A stretch of DNA of 49,276 bases from Bacteroidales bacterium (GTDB taxonomy: Bacteria > Bacteroidota > Bacteroidia > Bacteroidales > ML635J-15), in NCBI GenBank assembly GCA_017645925.1, contig JAGCNN010000114.1:1-49276 (forward strand), read 5' to 3'. Of this stretch, positions 1-7,582 are shown piece after piece; the stretch's first letter is position 1, and each line of letters opens with the position of its first letter. The notes beneath the pieces were generated by a model. That model was not told the DNA's origin and did no database searches. It saw only the letters and a program-made list of their open reading frames with translations. The position numbers and the translations under genes are program-made.

Positions 1-36
1 ATCAAGACTTACCTGATGGAGTTTGGCGGAAAATAA
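1..36 (+). CDS. Possible C-terminal tail of a gene entering from the left
   Basis: Frame 1 is open from the window edge to a TAA at 34-36 and encodes eleven residues ending in MEFGGK. It would converge with recJ, whose stop lies 43 bases further on. Eleven codons are too few to identify a product or to rule out chance. Confidence 0.3.
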   Translation: MKTYLMEFGGK

Positions 37-78
37 CAGTTATTACACTTGTGTGCAAAAGTTTTGCAACGACCAAAA

Positions 79-1809
79 TCAATTTTCTACCTCGGCTTCT
101 TTGATATCAAGAAGTTGTACCTGTAAGGTAGTTTGGTTCATGAAATTGTTTTCGGTAATGTGGTAGCAAATGTCAAAGGGTTTAAATTCGGAAATTATCT
201 CGTAATTGGCACCGAAACCAAAACCAACTCCATCAATACAGTTGTTGTCGCCAACCTGCTGTACAATTTTCAGCTTCAAGTGTTCGAGGTTCTTGCCAAT
301 TTGCCTGCCCATTCCGTTGTCATATATTTGACGTGAAGCAAATACAGGAGACATATTTCCTGGTCCGAAAGGTGCAAACTGTTTCAAAATGCGATAAGTC
401 TTGGGAGTTATCTCCTTTATCATTATTTCGGTATCGATACGGATGACAGGATGGCGCTGTTCTTCGGTAATGTTGGTGCGTACATATTCCTCAAACCGCT
501 GCTTGAAAGGTTCAAGGTTTTCCTTTTTCATTGTTAGTCCGGCAGCGTATGTGTGTCCACCGAAATTTTCAAGCAAGTCGCCACAGGCAGTTACAGCCTT
601 GTATAGGTCGAATCCCTCCACCGAGCGAGCCGAACCAACTACAAGTCCGTTGTTTTCGGTAAGGACAACCGTTGGTCTGTAGTAAGTTTCTGTAAGCCTT
701 GATGCTACTATTCCCACCACGCCCTTGTGCCAGTTTGGGGAGAATACCACTGTGGAATATGCATTTTTCAGTCTTTCGTCGTCTTCAATCTGGGCAATTG
801 CCTCTTCGGTAATGTTCCGGTCTATTTCCTTGCGGTAGCTGTTCATGCCGTCAATGGAATTGCCTATTTGCAATGCAAAGTCGCGGTCTGTGGTTGTTAG
901 CAGTTCTACAGCTGTTTTGCCAGTGTCGATACGCCCGGCGGCATTTATTCTTGGTCCAATCTTGAATACAATGTCGTTTATTTGTATTTCCTTGTTGCTC
1001 AAATCGGTAAGGTCGATTATGCTTTCAAGTCCAGTGCAAGGCGAAGTGTTCAGCTTTTGCAATCCGTAGAAAGCAAGAGTTCTGTTTTCGCCAATTATGG
1101 GAACAATATCGGAGCCAATGCTAACAGCAACAAGGTCAAGGTATTTTGTAATATTCTCAATGTCAAGATTGTGCTTTTGTATGTAGCCTTGTAGCAGTTT
1201 GAAAGCCACGCCACAACCCGAAAGCTCATTGAAAGGATAGCTGCAGTCGGGACGTTTGGGGTCGAGGACTGCGTAGGCGTTTGGCAATTCGTCGCCGGCG
1301 GTGTGGTGGTCGCATACAATCACGTTTATGCCTTTGCTGTTGGCGTAATCTATTTTTTCGTTGCCCTTGATACCGCAGTCAACGGTAATTAGGAGTGTTA
1401 TGCCATTTTCGGCAGCAAAGTCTATTCCCTTCTGCGACAACCCGTAACCTTCAAGATAGCGGTCGGGAATGTAGTAGTCAACATTTGCATCTATTCCCTT
1501 AAGGAAACGAATCATGAGTGCTGTGGCTGTAGTGCCGTCAACATCATAGTCGCCAAAGATGAGAATTTTTTCCTTGCTGTCGATTGCTCGTGTCAATCGG
1601 TCAACGGCCTTGTCCATGTCCTTCATCAGGAAGGGGTCGTATAGGTCGGAAAGTTGTGGACGGAAAAAGCGTTTCGCCTCGTCGTAGTTGTGAACGCCGC
1701 GCTGAACAAGCAATGTGGCTATTAATTTGTCAACGCCAACATCTTTCATAAGTCTTGCAACCGATTGCTTGTCGTTACATTCTTTAACTGTCCAAAGCTT
1801 CTCCGTCAT
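79..1809 (-). CDS. recJ: Single-stranded-DNA-specific 5'-3' exonuclease RecJ
   Basis: A DHH-family phosphoesterase that degrades single-stranded DNA 5' to 3' in recombinational and mismatch repair. At 576 residues it has the normal family length. The metal-binding motifs are in order: FGDYDVDG at about residues 85-92, TVDCG near 142-146 and the DHH triad at 167-169. The later DHHA1 region contains the GGH motif (ENFGGHTYAAG). The start MTEKLWTVKE fits the usual N-terminus. serS lies upstream on the same strand, separated by 182 bases that hold a terminator-like hairpin and a palindrome, so recJ is probably transcribed separately. Nothing appears damaged. Confidence 0.96.
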   Translation of the reverse strand: MTEKLWTVKECNDKQSVARLMKDVGVDKLIATLLVQRGVHNYDEAKRFFRPQLSDLYDPFLMKDMDKAVDRLTRAIDSKEKILIFGDYDVDGTTATALMIRFLKGIDANVDYYIPDRYLEGYGLSQKGIDFAAENGITLLITVDCGIKGNEKIDYANSKGINVIVCDHHTAGDELPNAYAVLDPKRPDCSYPFNELSGCGVAFKLLQGYIQKHNLDIENITKYLDLVAVSIGSDIVPIIGENRTLAFYGLQKLNTSPCTGLESIIDLTDLSNKEIQINDIVFKIGPRINAAGRIDTGKTAVELLTTTDRDFALQIGNSIDGMNSYRKEIDRNITEEAIAQIEDDERLKNAYSTVVFSPNWHKGVVGIVASRLTETYYRPTVVLTENNGLVVGSARSVEGFDLYKAVTACGDLLENFGGHTYAAGLTMKKENLEPFKQRFEEYVRTNITEEQRHPVIRIDTEIMIKEITPKTYRILKQFAPFGPGNMSPVFASRQIYDNGMGRQIGKNLEHLKLKIVQQVGDNNCIDGVGFGFGANYEIISEFKPFDICYHITENNFMNQTTLQVQLLDIKEAEVEN

Positions 1810-1847
1810 TGTGATTAATTTTGGGCGGTAAAAATAATATTAAAAAT

Positions 1848-1878
1848 AAAAAAAGTCGGCATAAAATCCGACTTTTTT
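1848..1878 (-). terminator. Intrinsic terminator after serS
   Basis: The stem AGTCGG/CCGACT is flanked by an A-run on the left and a T-run on the right, so the hairpin carries a U-tract on either strand. It lies between the serS stop and the recJ start and most plausibly ends serS transcription. Confidence 0.7.
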
Positions 1879-1907
1879 GTAAACAAGGGTAAAAATGTTT
1901 CTTTCTT

Positions 1908-1933
1908 GTTGAGACGCAAAATTTTGCGTCTAT
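1908..1933. repeat. Palindromic intergenic repeat, GACGCAAAATTTTGCGTC type
   Basis: The 18-bp core at 1913-1930 is a perfect palindrome. The same core recurs at 24033-24050, and variants occur at 18061-18080 and 36751-36770, always between genes. This marks a dispersed REP-like family rather than a local operator. Confidence 0.75.
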
Positions 1934-1947
1934 ACTTTTGTATTGTT

Positions 1948-1975
1948 GTGGTGTCACGGCGCGCCACGACGCCAC
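1948..1975. repeat. GC-rich imperfect palindrome
   Basis: The arms GTGGTGTC and GACGCCAC surround a central GGCGCGCC. It is 28 bp long with a few mismatches or G-U pairs. It sits between the serS stop and the dispersed palindrome and is clearly more GC-rich than its surroundings. Function is unknown. Confidence 0.4.
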
Positions 1976-1991
1976 TGATTGTCAATTGATT

Positions 1992-3257
1992 TTATATTTT
2001 GTCAAAACCAGTATATTTTCTCAGCACCTCTGGAACAATAATTCCGTCCTCGGTCTGGTAGTTTTCTATGATTGCAGCCATAATTCTCGGCAATGCCAAT
2101 GCACTTCCGTTCAAAGTATGGCAAAGCTGTGTTTTCTTGTCGGCTGTACGGTATCTAAGTTTCAAGCGGTTTGCTTGGAAATCCTCGAAATTAGATACAG
2201 AGCTAACCTCAAGCCATTTTTCCTGTGCTGCCGAGAAAACCTCGAAGTCGAATGTGAGCGAAGATGTGAAGCTTATGTCACCACCGCACAAGCGCAAAAC
2301 ACGGTAAGGAAGTCCCAGCTTAATGAGCAAGCCTTCAACATGAGCCTTCATTTCTTCCAGAGCCTCGTACGAATCTTCGGGTTTGCGAATCTGTACTATT
2401 TCCACCTTGTCGAATTCGTGCAGACGGTTTAGTCCACGCACGTTTGCACCCCACGAACCAGCTTCGCGACGGAAACAAGCAGAATAAGCAACATTCTTTA
2501 TCGGGAAATCCTTCTCGTTGAGGATGACATCGCGGTAAAGGTTGGTTACAGGAACTTCGGCAGTTGGAATAAGATAGTAGTTGTCAACTGTTGCGTGATA
2601 CATCTGACCTTCCTTGTCGGGAAGCTGACCTGTTCCGTAACCGCTGTCCTCGTTGACCATCAGAGGAGGAAGCACTTCGGCATAGCCAGCCTTTTCTGCC
2701 TCATCGAGGAAGAAAGTTATAAGTGCGCGCTGTAGTTTTGCACCCTTGCCGAGATATACGGGGAATCCTGCACCTGTAATCTTTGTGCCAAGGTCAAAAT
2801 TTATGATATTCAAGTCCTTTATAATTTCCCAATGCGGTTTCTTAAACTTCAATTCGGGAATGGTTCCGCCCATTTTTTCAACTACGTTATCGTCTTCGCC
2901 CTTGCCTAGAGGAACGGATTCGTGCGGGGTATTGGGAAGAAGTACCATATAGCCGTTAAGTTCCTTTTCGGCTTCGGCCTGCTTTGCTTCAAGTTCCCTT
3001 ACCTGTTCTTTGAGTTCGGCAGTCTTCGATTTTGCCTGTTCAGCTTCGTCCTTCTTGCCCTGTGCAAAAAGTTGACCTACTTGCTTGGCTATGGTGTTCA
3101 ATTCCTTTAGGATGTTGTCCTTTGCAAATTGACATTCCTTGCGGCGGTCATCGCAAGCTATGATTTTTTCTACTAGTTCTGTTGCGTCGAAATTCTTTAT
3201 TTTCAGACGGTTGATGACGAAATCCTTGTCATCACGTATTAATTTTAATGTAAGCAT
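1992..3257 (-). CDS. serS: Seryl-tRNA synthetase
   Basis: Charges tRNA-Ser with serine; a class II aminoacyl-tRNA synthetase of 421 residues, the normal length. The N-terminal ~100 residues form the tRNA-binding antiparallel coiled coil, rich in charged heptads around residues 30-100. Class II motif 2 is visible as ACFRREAGSWG followed by RGLNRLHEFDKVE. Motif 3 is visible as NGSALALPRIMAAIIENYQ. The start MLTLKLIRDD is the typical SerS N-terminus. A TAAATTTG -7-like box lies 23 bases upstream (3280-3287, minus strand). Intact, with no sign of transfer. Confidence 0.97.
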   Translation of the reverse strand: MLTLKLIRDDKDFVINRLKIKNFDATELVEKIIACDDRRKECQFAKDNILKELNTIAKQVGQLFAQGKKDEAEQAKSKTAELKEQVRELEAKQAEAEKELNGYMVLLPNTPHESVPLGKGEDDNVVEKMGGTIPELKFKKPHWEIIKDLNIINFDLGTKITGAGFPVYLGKGAKLQRALITFFLDEAEKAGYAEVLPPLMVNEDSGYGTGQLPDKEGQMYHATVDNYYLIPTAEVPVTNLYRDVILNEKDFPIKNVAYSACFRREAGSWGANVRGLNRLHEFDKVEIVQIRKPEDSYEALEEMKAHVEGLLIKLGLPYRVLRLCGGDISFTSSLTFDFEVFSAAQEKWLEVSSVSNFEDFQANRLKLRYRTADKKTQLCHTLNGSALALPRIMAAIIENYQTEDGIIVPEVLRKYTGFDKI

Positions 3258-3365
3258 TTCTTGAAAATTTAATTGGCTGCAAATTTATGCAACTTCCATA
3301 AAATGTGTTTAAAAAAATTTAAAAATGATTTATATGCGTTGCTTTGATTCTCTTGCCATAGTTTT

Positions 3366-4004
3366 TTATATCACAAGGTCTTCGTACTTAACCTTTGGCA
3401 CATAGTGTATTCCGTCCTTGCGGTAGTAGGCATGGCTGTCGGCTTCGGAAATAGGAACAAATTCTATCTTTTCGTCGCCCTTGCCGATTGCAACGATTGC
3501 CAGAGGTTCGTATGGCAGCGAAAATTCACGTTTTATTTCTTCCTTGTTGAAAGCGCAGATAATGATGCCGTTGAGCCCCATTTCCACCGCTTTCAGCAGC
3601 ATTGTCTGCATTGAAATGCCAAGGTCAATGTCAACAATCTTGTTTTCGGCAGTGGTTGAGCATATAATTACAAATGCTTCGGGCTCGGTGCCTGCGAAAG
3701 GCAAATGAAGTTCGGGCAAAGCACCACCAAGATGTATGTTTTTCAAAACCTTTTCGGCACCGGTTTCCTTGGTTACAATCTTGAACCTCAGCACCTGCTG
3801 GTTGCGTCCCGACGGAATTTTGGTGTTAACAGCCACAATGCGTTCCATCATTTCGGGCTTTACAATGTAATCTTTCTTGTAGCCACGGTAGCTGCGGTTT
3901 TTTGCAATTATTGTATCAATGGAATTTACGTGCTTTGAATGCGACTTTGCGCTTCCCTGTCCAAATACTTCCTCGTATCTGTTTTCCAAATAGTTATCAG
4001 CCAT
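3366..4004 (-). CDS. Nitroreductase family protein
   Basis: A 212-residue flavin-dependent oxidoreductase-like protein. The pattern near residue 34 (NRSYRGYK) resembles the FMN-contacting R-S-x-R-x-[FY] start of the family. The internal segment IDLGISMQTMLLKAVEMGLNG matches the family's long central helix (D-x-G-x-x-x-Q-x-x-x-L-x-A-x-x-x-G-L). It ends with a short tail containing HYVPKVKYEDLV. The substrate cannot be inferred. It lies 30 bases downstream of the alpha/beta hydrolase on the same strand, so co-transcription is likely. Confidence 0.85.
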   Translation of the reverse strand: MADNYLENRYEEVFGQGSAKSHSKHVNSIDTIIAKNRSYRGYKKDYIVKPEMMERIVAVNTKIPSGRNQQVLRFKIVTKETGAEKVLKNIHLGGALPELHLPFAGTEPEAFVIICSTTAENKIVDIDLGISMQTMLLKAVEMGLNGIIICAFNKEEIKREFSLPYEPLAIVAIGKGDEKIEFVPISEADSHAYYRKDGIHYVPKVKYEDLVI

Positions 4005-4034
4005 AATTTATGAATTTAGTAATGCAAAATTAGC

Positions 4035-4814
4035 TCAAAAATTGGATTTATTTAGAAATTTTAATATTTCTTTGGCGAGCTGTTCTGGTTTTTCAAAGTG
4101 AATTCTATGAGTACATCCCTGAATTTCAGTTATTTCGCTGTTGGGAAAAATGTATTTTGCAGCCTTATAGTCCGCTGTTGGGAAAAAATCCGAATCCATA
4201 GCCTTGACGAACAAGGTCGAAACCTCAATTTTACTGTCAATGAAATCATCGGCTTCAAATCCGCCGCTTAGCTTGTCAAAATTGTTGAATACTGCATCAA
4301 TGTCAATGTGCCATGAGAATTTTTTGTCGCTGTAGTTTATATTTCCAATAATTGCACGCTTGGTATCGTCATCGAAATTTGAAATTGCATTTGCAAGGTC
4401 CGAAAGCGAGCGAAAATCATTGATAGGAAGATTCTTTATTGCAACGACTTGGTTTAGAAGATTGGTTATAAGTGGATTATATTCAACAAGCGAGTTCATC
4501 CTGCAAGGCGAAATGTCAACAACAATCAGCTTTTCAAGCATTTGCGGATATTTCAGAGCAAACTGCATAGCCGACTTTCCGCCAAGCGAATGCCCAACAA
4601 GGCTGAACTTTTCTATGCCGTGTTCTTCTGCGTAAGCCTTTATGTCTTCAGCGATTTCATCAAATGACATCGTAGGATAACGCTTTGCATCGCGGTGGTT
4701 GCGGAGAGGAAGAAGGTGGACGGAGAAGGTTGATGAAAGCTGGTCGGCGATGGGTTTCCAGGAAAGAGGGCAATCGAAGAGACCGTGGAGGAGAAATAGG
4801 GGATAAGGTTTCAT
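4035..4814 (-). CDS. Alpha/beta-fold hydrolase (YbfF-like esterase)
   Basis: A 259-residue soluble hydrolase. The oxyanion strand reads FLLHGLFDCPLSWKPIA. The nucleophile elbow is GHSLGG with Ser76. The C-terminal histidine is most likely H236 in THRIHFEKPEQ, which aligns with the GHWVHxEKP pattern of YbfF-type esterases. There is no signal peptide, so it is cytoplasmic. It is probably the first gene of a two-gene unit with the nitroreductase. The closest reading is an acyl-ester hydrolase of unknown substrate. Confidence 0.87.
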   Translation of the reverse strand: MKPYPLFLLHGLFDCPLSWKPIADQLSSTFSVHLLPLRNHRDAKRYPTMSFDEIAEDIKAYAEEHGIEKFSLVGHSLGGKSAMQFALKYPQMLEKLIVVDISPCRMNSLVEYNPLITNLLNQVVAIKNLPINDFRSLSDLANAISNFDDDTKRAIIGNINYSDKKFSWHIDIDAVFNNFDKLSGGFEADDFIDSKIEVSTLFVKAMDSDFFPTADYKAAKYIFPNSEITEIQGCTHRIHFEKPEQLAKEILKFLNKSNF

Positions 4815-5099
4815 GGTTTCTGAGTTTAACTTCGTTGAGGGCTTCGCCGTTCTATGGCTGCGCCATTTCTAGGTTTCATGTTCAAGGTTCAAAAATTCAA
4901 GGTTCAATGATTTGCGCTCGTTGAATGGTTTGAAATAGTTTCACGTTTCTATGTTTCACGTTTCTGTGTTTCTATGTTTATGATTGTTTTATATCATTTT
5001 TGTAGCGGCGCAATGCATTGCGCCGCTACAGATTATCATTTATACATTTTTTGCATTTTGGGTAACCAGAAACTAGAAATCTTGAAACCAGAAACTGCA
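4815..5099. other. Intergenic region with short direct repeats
   Basis: No convincing gene is present. The left part is made of short near-repeats such as GGTTCAAGGTTCA and CACGTTTCTATGTTT, typical of decayed Bacteroidota intergenic DNA. The right part holds the 30-bp palindrome at 5001-5030. Confidence 0.6.
5001..5030. repeat. Perfect 30-bp palindrome
   Basis: Each 15-base arm reads TGTAGCGGCGCAATG from its own 5' end, with no loop. A shorter version with core GCGCAATGCATTGCGC is present at 14139-14164. It follows pheS on the minus strand and could act as a transcript-end hairpin, but it has no clear U-tract. Confidence 0.8.
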
Positions 5100-6119
5100 T
5101 TAATATGCATCCGTGAACTGCTCCAAGAACCTAATGTCATTCTCGAAGAACAACCTCAAGTCCTTGACGCCGAAACGCAACATGGCGATACGCTCGATGC
5201 CCATGCCGAATGCGAAGCCTGAATAAACCTTCGGGTCGATGCCAGCAGCCTTGAAGACGTTGGGGTGAACCATACCGCAGCCGAGAATTTCGAGCCAACC
5301 GCTACCCTTGCACACATTGCAGCCCTTGCCACCACAGAGCGAACAACTTACATCCACTTCTGCCGATGGTTCGGTGAACGGGAAATACGACGGACGCATA
5401 CGAATCTGCGACTTCTCGCCGAAGAATTCCTTTGCAAAGTAGTCGAGTGTCTGCTTGAGGTCGGCGAAGGAGACATTCTTGTCAACGTAGAGACCTTCAA
5501 TCTGATGGAACTGACAGTGAGCGCGTGCCGAAATAGCCTCGTTACGGAAAACTCGTCCCGGTGAAAGGCTGCGGATTGGCGGAGTCATTGTTTCCATTTC
5601 GCGCGACTGTCCCGACGATGTGTGGGTGCGGAGCAGCACATTCATATCGGATGAGATGAAGAAGGTGTCCTGCATGTCGCGTGCCGGATGGTCGGGCGGG
5701 AAGTTCATCTTCTCGAAGCAGTGGGCATCGTCCTCGATTTCCTGGCTTTCGTTTACGCTGAAACCGATTTTAGTGAAGATGTTCACGATTTCGTTCCTTA
5801 CTATCGACAGCGGATGACGTGCACCGAGGTTCATCGGGTCGCCTGGACGGCTAAGGTCGAGTTCTACCTTGCCGTCGTTGCTTACCTGCAACGAAGCCTT
5901 CAGTTCTTCCAACTTGGCAAGAGCCGTCTGCTTAAGCTCGTTTATACGCTGGCCTACTTCCTTTTTCTGCTCAACGGGAACATTCCTGAAATCGTCGAAC
6001 AATGCGGGTATTAAGCCCTTCTTCGACAAGTATTTAATTCTGAAATCTTCAACTTCGCTTAATGCCTTGGGTGCGAAACTAGCAACCTCTTCGCTTATTT
6101 TTCTAATACGGTCTAACAT
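5100..6119 (-). CDS. pheS: Phenylalanyl-tRNA synthetase alpha subunit
   Basis: Catalytic alpha chain of the heterotetrameric class II synthetase that charges tRNA-Phe; 339 residues, the normal size. The N-terminal coiled coil covers about residues 1-90. The class II core follows with GARHPLS, RTHTSSGQ and FRNEAISARAHCQFHQIEG. The C-terminal motif 3 region reads GFAFGMGIERIAMLRFGVKDLR. A C-x2-C-x4-C-x2-C cluster (CSLCGGKGCNVC) lies in the insert before the active site. pheT is not in the window. A TATTTTTG -7-like box lies on the minus strand at 6136-6143. Confidence 0.97.
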   Translation of the reverse strand: MLDRIRKISEEVASFAPKALSEVEDFRIKYLSKKGLIPALFDDFRNVPVEQKKEVGQRINELKQTALAKLEELKASLQVSNDGKVELDLSRPGDPMNLGARHPLSIVRNEIVNIFTKIGFSVNESQEIEDDAHCFEKMNFPPDHPARDMQDTFFISSDMNVLLRTHTSSGQSREMETMTPPIRSLSPGRVFRNEAISARAHCQFHQIEGLYVDKNVSFADLKQTLDYFAKEFFGEKSQIRMRPSYFPFTEPSAEVDVSCSLCGGKGCNVCKGSGWLEILGCGMVHPNVFKAAGIDPKVYSGFAFGMGIERIAMLRFGVKDLRLFFENDIRFLEQFTDAY

Positions 6120-6212
6120 CGATGTAAAATTTTTGCAAAAATAAAACTAATAGCGGAATAATTTAAAATAAATTTTTTGTTCTCTCACCAGCATACATTC
6201 TATATTTTTCCT

Positions 6213-6220
6213 TACTTTTG
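6213..6220 (+). promoter_or_regulatory. Candidate -7 box TACTTTTG
   Basis: Matches the Bacteroidota -7 consensus TAnnTTTG. No clear TTTG is seen 19 bases upstream. It would drive the transcript that reads into the inverted-repeat element and the HTH gene. Confidence 0.4.
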
Positions 6221-6298
6221 TCCCGTTAACCATAAAATTTACGAAACAGGAAGAAGAACATAACATTTAACATACAGCAAGATAGCGTTTAACCGACT

Positions 6299-6421
6299 AT
6301 TTTTCTTGGTAAAGCTGGAAACTTAAAAAGAGAAAGGATTAGTTCAAAGTGGAACGCTCGCGACTTATGTCGTGAGTTTTTTATTAATCCTTTCAGGTTT
6401 TCCAGGCCTTCCAAGAAAATA
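6299..6421. repeat. ~120-bp inverted-repeat element with nested hairpins
   Basis: The arms match at three spaced blocks: TTTTCTTGG (6301-6309) with CCAAGAAAA (6411-6419), CTGGAAA with TTTCCAG, and GAAAGGATTA (6332-6341) with TAATCCTTTC (6385-6394). At the centre is a further stem, CTCGCGAC (6357-6364) and GTCGTGAG (6369-6376), with a TTAT loop and six Ts, which looks like an intrinsic terminator. A second CTCGCGAC follows the element at 6430-6437, eight bases before the HTH start codon. This could be a folded leader with attenuation or a small mobile palindromic element. Confidence 0.7.
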
Positions 6422-6444
6422 AAAATTTGCTCGCGACATTTTTT

Positions 6445-6684
6445 ATGGAAGAAATTCACATTGGAAATATGATAAGGCAGGAACTGAAACGACAAGGTCG
6501 GACAGTCACTTGGTTCGCCGCCGCCATACATTCCGACCGCAGCAATACCTACAAGATGCTGAAAAAGCCGAGCATAGACCTTGCCTTGCTGATAAAAATT
6601 TCGGAACTACTGGGACACGATTTCTTAAAGGAATGCTCAAAGAAATTGATAATTTTTGAGCAAACCGAAAGCAGAACAAAATAA
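6445..6684 (+). CDS. Small helix-turn-helix regulator
   Basis: A 79-residue protein from the ATG at 6445; an in-frame TTG at 6427 is possible but lies inside the upstream repeat motif. It reads MEEIHIGNMIRQELKRQGRT at the start, then an HTH core with VTWFAAAIHSDRSNTYKML as the two-helix motif, and ends in a basic tail. This resembles a small XRE/Cro-like family common in Bacteroidota. Its stop lies two bases from the stop of the convergent toxin gene. The large inverted repeat directly upstream suggests its expression is controlled by RNA folding or autoregulation. The target is unknown. Confidence 0.8.
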   Translation: MEEIHIGNMIRQELKRQGRTVTWFAAAIHSDRSNTYKMLKKPSIDLALLIKISELLGHDFLKECSKKLIIFEQTESRTK

Positions 6685-6686
6685 AA

Positions 6687-6998
6687 CTAATGCAAATTTG
6701 ATGTGGCTATAATCCCATCAATCACAACAAATTGTCCATCAATATGGAAAATAATATTCCATTTTCTGTTTTTTGTAATTAGACGTTTGGCCTGTGGATG
6801 AAGTTGCTTTGCTGTTTGCCACTGCGAAAACTGCATAGCATCAGCAAGCAAAGGATTTGAGAGTTCTCTTATTTCATCAAGCAATTGGTCGGTATATTTC
6901 ATAGCCAGATTTTCTGAAGCTACCGAAGTTATATATTGGGTGATTTCAGCCAAGTTATTCCAAACATTGTCAGTAACAACAAGCCTATATTTTTTCAT
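6687..6998 (-). CDS. ParE/RelE-like toxin of a type II toxin-antitoxin pair
   Basis: 103 residues with the layout of the RelE/ParE fold: an N-terminal strand (YRLVVTDNVWNNL), a two-helix hairpin (AEITQYITSVASENLAMKYTDQLLDEI by position) and C-terminal strands ending KRLITKNRKWNIIFHIDGQFVVIDGII. Basic residues R92-equivalent in the KRLITKNRK strand fit this family. The start overlaps the upstream partner's stop by 14 bases, the usual arrangement for translational coupling of toxin to antitoxin. Whether it targets ribosomes or gyrase cannot be told from sequence. Confidence 0.8.
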   Translation of the reverse strand: MKKYRLVVTDNVWNNLAEITQYITSVASENLAMKYTDQLLDEIRELSNPLLADAMQFSQWQTAKQLHPQAKRLITKNRKWNIIFHIDGQFVVIDGIIATSNLH

Positions 6999-7149
6999 AG
7001 TGCTTCTTTACTGCATTTTTCAAAGCGACTGCAAAATCTTCGAATGGTCTGCAATTAGCAGGCATATCAGAACAATCCTCTGCTTTTCTTGTAGCTTGCA
7101 TGGACTTTATTGCTATTTTATTATTTGTTACTGTTGCAGTTGCTGGCAT
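6985..7149 (-). CDS. Putative antitoxin, 54 residues
   Basis: The start is taken at MPATATVTNN (7149) because a TATCTTTG promoter lies just upstream at 7169-7176; an upstream in-frame ATG at 7203 would lie ahead of that box. The product has no recognisable DNA-binding motif. It ends with an amphipathic stretch (FEDFAVALKNAVKKHYEKI) that could wrap around a toxin. The antitoxin role is inferred from the order, the 14-base overlap with the toxin gene and the size, not from family similarity. It contains two cysteines in an unusual middle section (EDCSDMPANCRPF). Confidence 0.6.
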   Translation of the reverse strand: MPATATVTNNKIAIKSMQATRKAEDCSDMPANCRPFEDFAVALKNAVKKHYEKI

Positions 7150-7168
7150 ATTCGAAATAATTTTGGGA

Positions 7169-7199
7169 CAAAGATAAATATTTTTCCTGAATTGAAAAA
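7169..7199 (-). promoter_or_regulatory. Promoter of the toxin-antitoxin pair
   Basis: On the minus strand a TATCTTTG -7 box (7169-7176) is preceded after exactly 19 bases by TTTT (7196-7199), three of four matches to the -33 TTTG. It lies about 20 bases before the antitoxin start. Confidence 0.55.
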
Positions 7200-7259
7200 A
7201 CAAATCGTAATTCTAAATCGTAACCTTTAGCTCTGCGAAGCCAATTCTTAAATTCCCCT

Positions 7260-7276
7260 GTGGTAAAATTTGCCAC
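7260..7276. repeat. 17-bp palindrome between the antitoxin promoter and the peptide locus
   Basis: The arms GTGGTAAA and TTTGCCAC pair with one G-U. It sits upstream of both the minus-strand antitoxin promoter and the plus-strand peptide genes, where an operator would be expected. There is no direct evidence of binding. Confidence 0.4.
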
Positions 7277-7330
7277 AAATTTGAGGTAAAATGTGCAACA
7301 GAAGAAATAGAAAGGATAATTTAGATGATT

Positions 7331-7338
7331 TAAATTTG
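7331..7338 (+). promoter_or_regulatory. Candidate -7 box TAAATTTG for the peptide locus
   Basis: Matches TAnnTTTG about 60 bases before the first tiny ORF. No good -33 TTTG is present 19 bases upstream, so this is a weak call. Confidence 0.35.
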
Positions 7339-7363
7339 CATTTATACTTCTTTTGAGTTGTTT

Positions 7364-7402
7364 GGCATTGCTCAAGTGAGGTTTTATAGTGTAAATATGC
7401 CT
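7364..7402 (+). promoter_or_regulatory. Hairpin leader, copy 1
   Basis: Opens with GGCATTGCT and closes with AATATGCC, so GGCAT and ATGCC can pair. The closing arm contains the ATG (7397) of the first tiny ORF. A second copy lies at 7548-7582 with the same order of blocks (GGCATTGCT, TTTTTAGTG or TTTTATAGTG, AATATGCC). Confidence 0.6.
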
Positions 7403-7522
7403 GATTTTATTTGTGTTAACATGAAAAAAGGACCTGAAATAGACGAAATTCTCGACTGGATGATTCCTGATGAAGATGCCAGAGCAGAATACGATGAAGA
7501 TGGATATGATTATGACGACTAA
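7397..7522 (+). CDS. Candidate peptide precursor 1, acidic, 41 residues
   Basis: A 41-codon ORF from the ATG in the hairpin arm; an internal ATG at 7421 would give 33 residues. It begins MPDFICVNMKKG, has a hydrophobic patch (EILDWMIP) and ends in a striking acidic tail with three tyrosines (EYDEDGYDYDD). It stands in the RiPP-precursor position upstream of a radical SAM maturase, in the same orientation. No family is recognised. The acidic tyrosine-rich tail could be a core peptide. It could also be a short regulatory ORF. Confidence 0.5.
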   Translation: MPDFICVNMKKGPEIDEILDWMIPDEDARAEYDEDGYDYDD

Positions 7523-7547
7523 TATCCTAAACTTTTTCAAGTTATAA

Positions 7548-7582
7548 GGCATTGCTTGAATTAGTTTTTAGTGAATATGCCT
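7548..7582 (+). promoter_or_regulatory. Hairpin leader, copy 2
   Basis: Repeats copy 1 with GGCATTGCT, TTTTTAGTG and AATATGCC. Here the ATG in the arm (7577) opens only eight codons (MPKFKNLN) before TAA at 7601-7603, one base before the ATG of the next ORF. That spacing would allow coupled re-initiation. Confidence 0.6.

Noticed and set aside
1948-1975. GC-rich near-palindrome considered as an attachment site
   Set aside because: There is no integrase, no second copy and no adjacent mobile gene in the window.
1938-2432. 164-codon plus-strand ORF
   Set aside because: It lies antisense to serS, whose motifs are clear; a codon-bias shadow.
7291-7356. 21-codon plus-strand ORF after a GAGG
   Set aside because: Its product is short and featureless and lies across the candidate promoter; kept out for lack of support.
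7121-7552. 143-codon minus-strand ORF across the peptide locus
   Set aside because: It has no protein-like pattern, overlaps the antitoxin promoter and runs opposite to the peptide ORFs; the AT-rich DNA explains the open frame.
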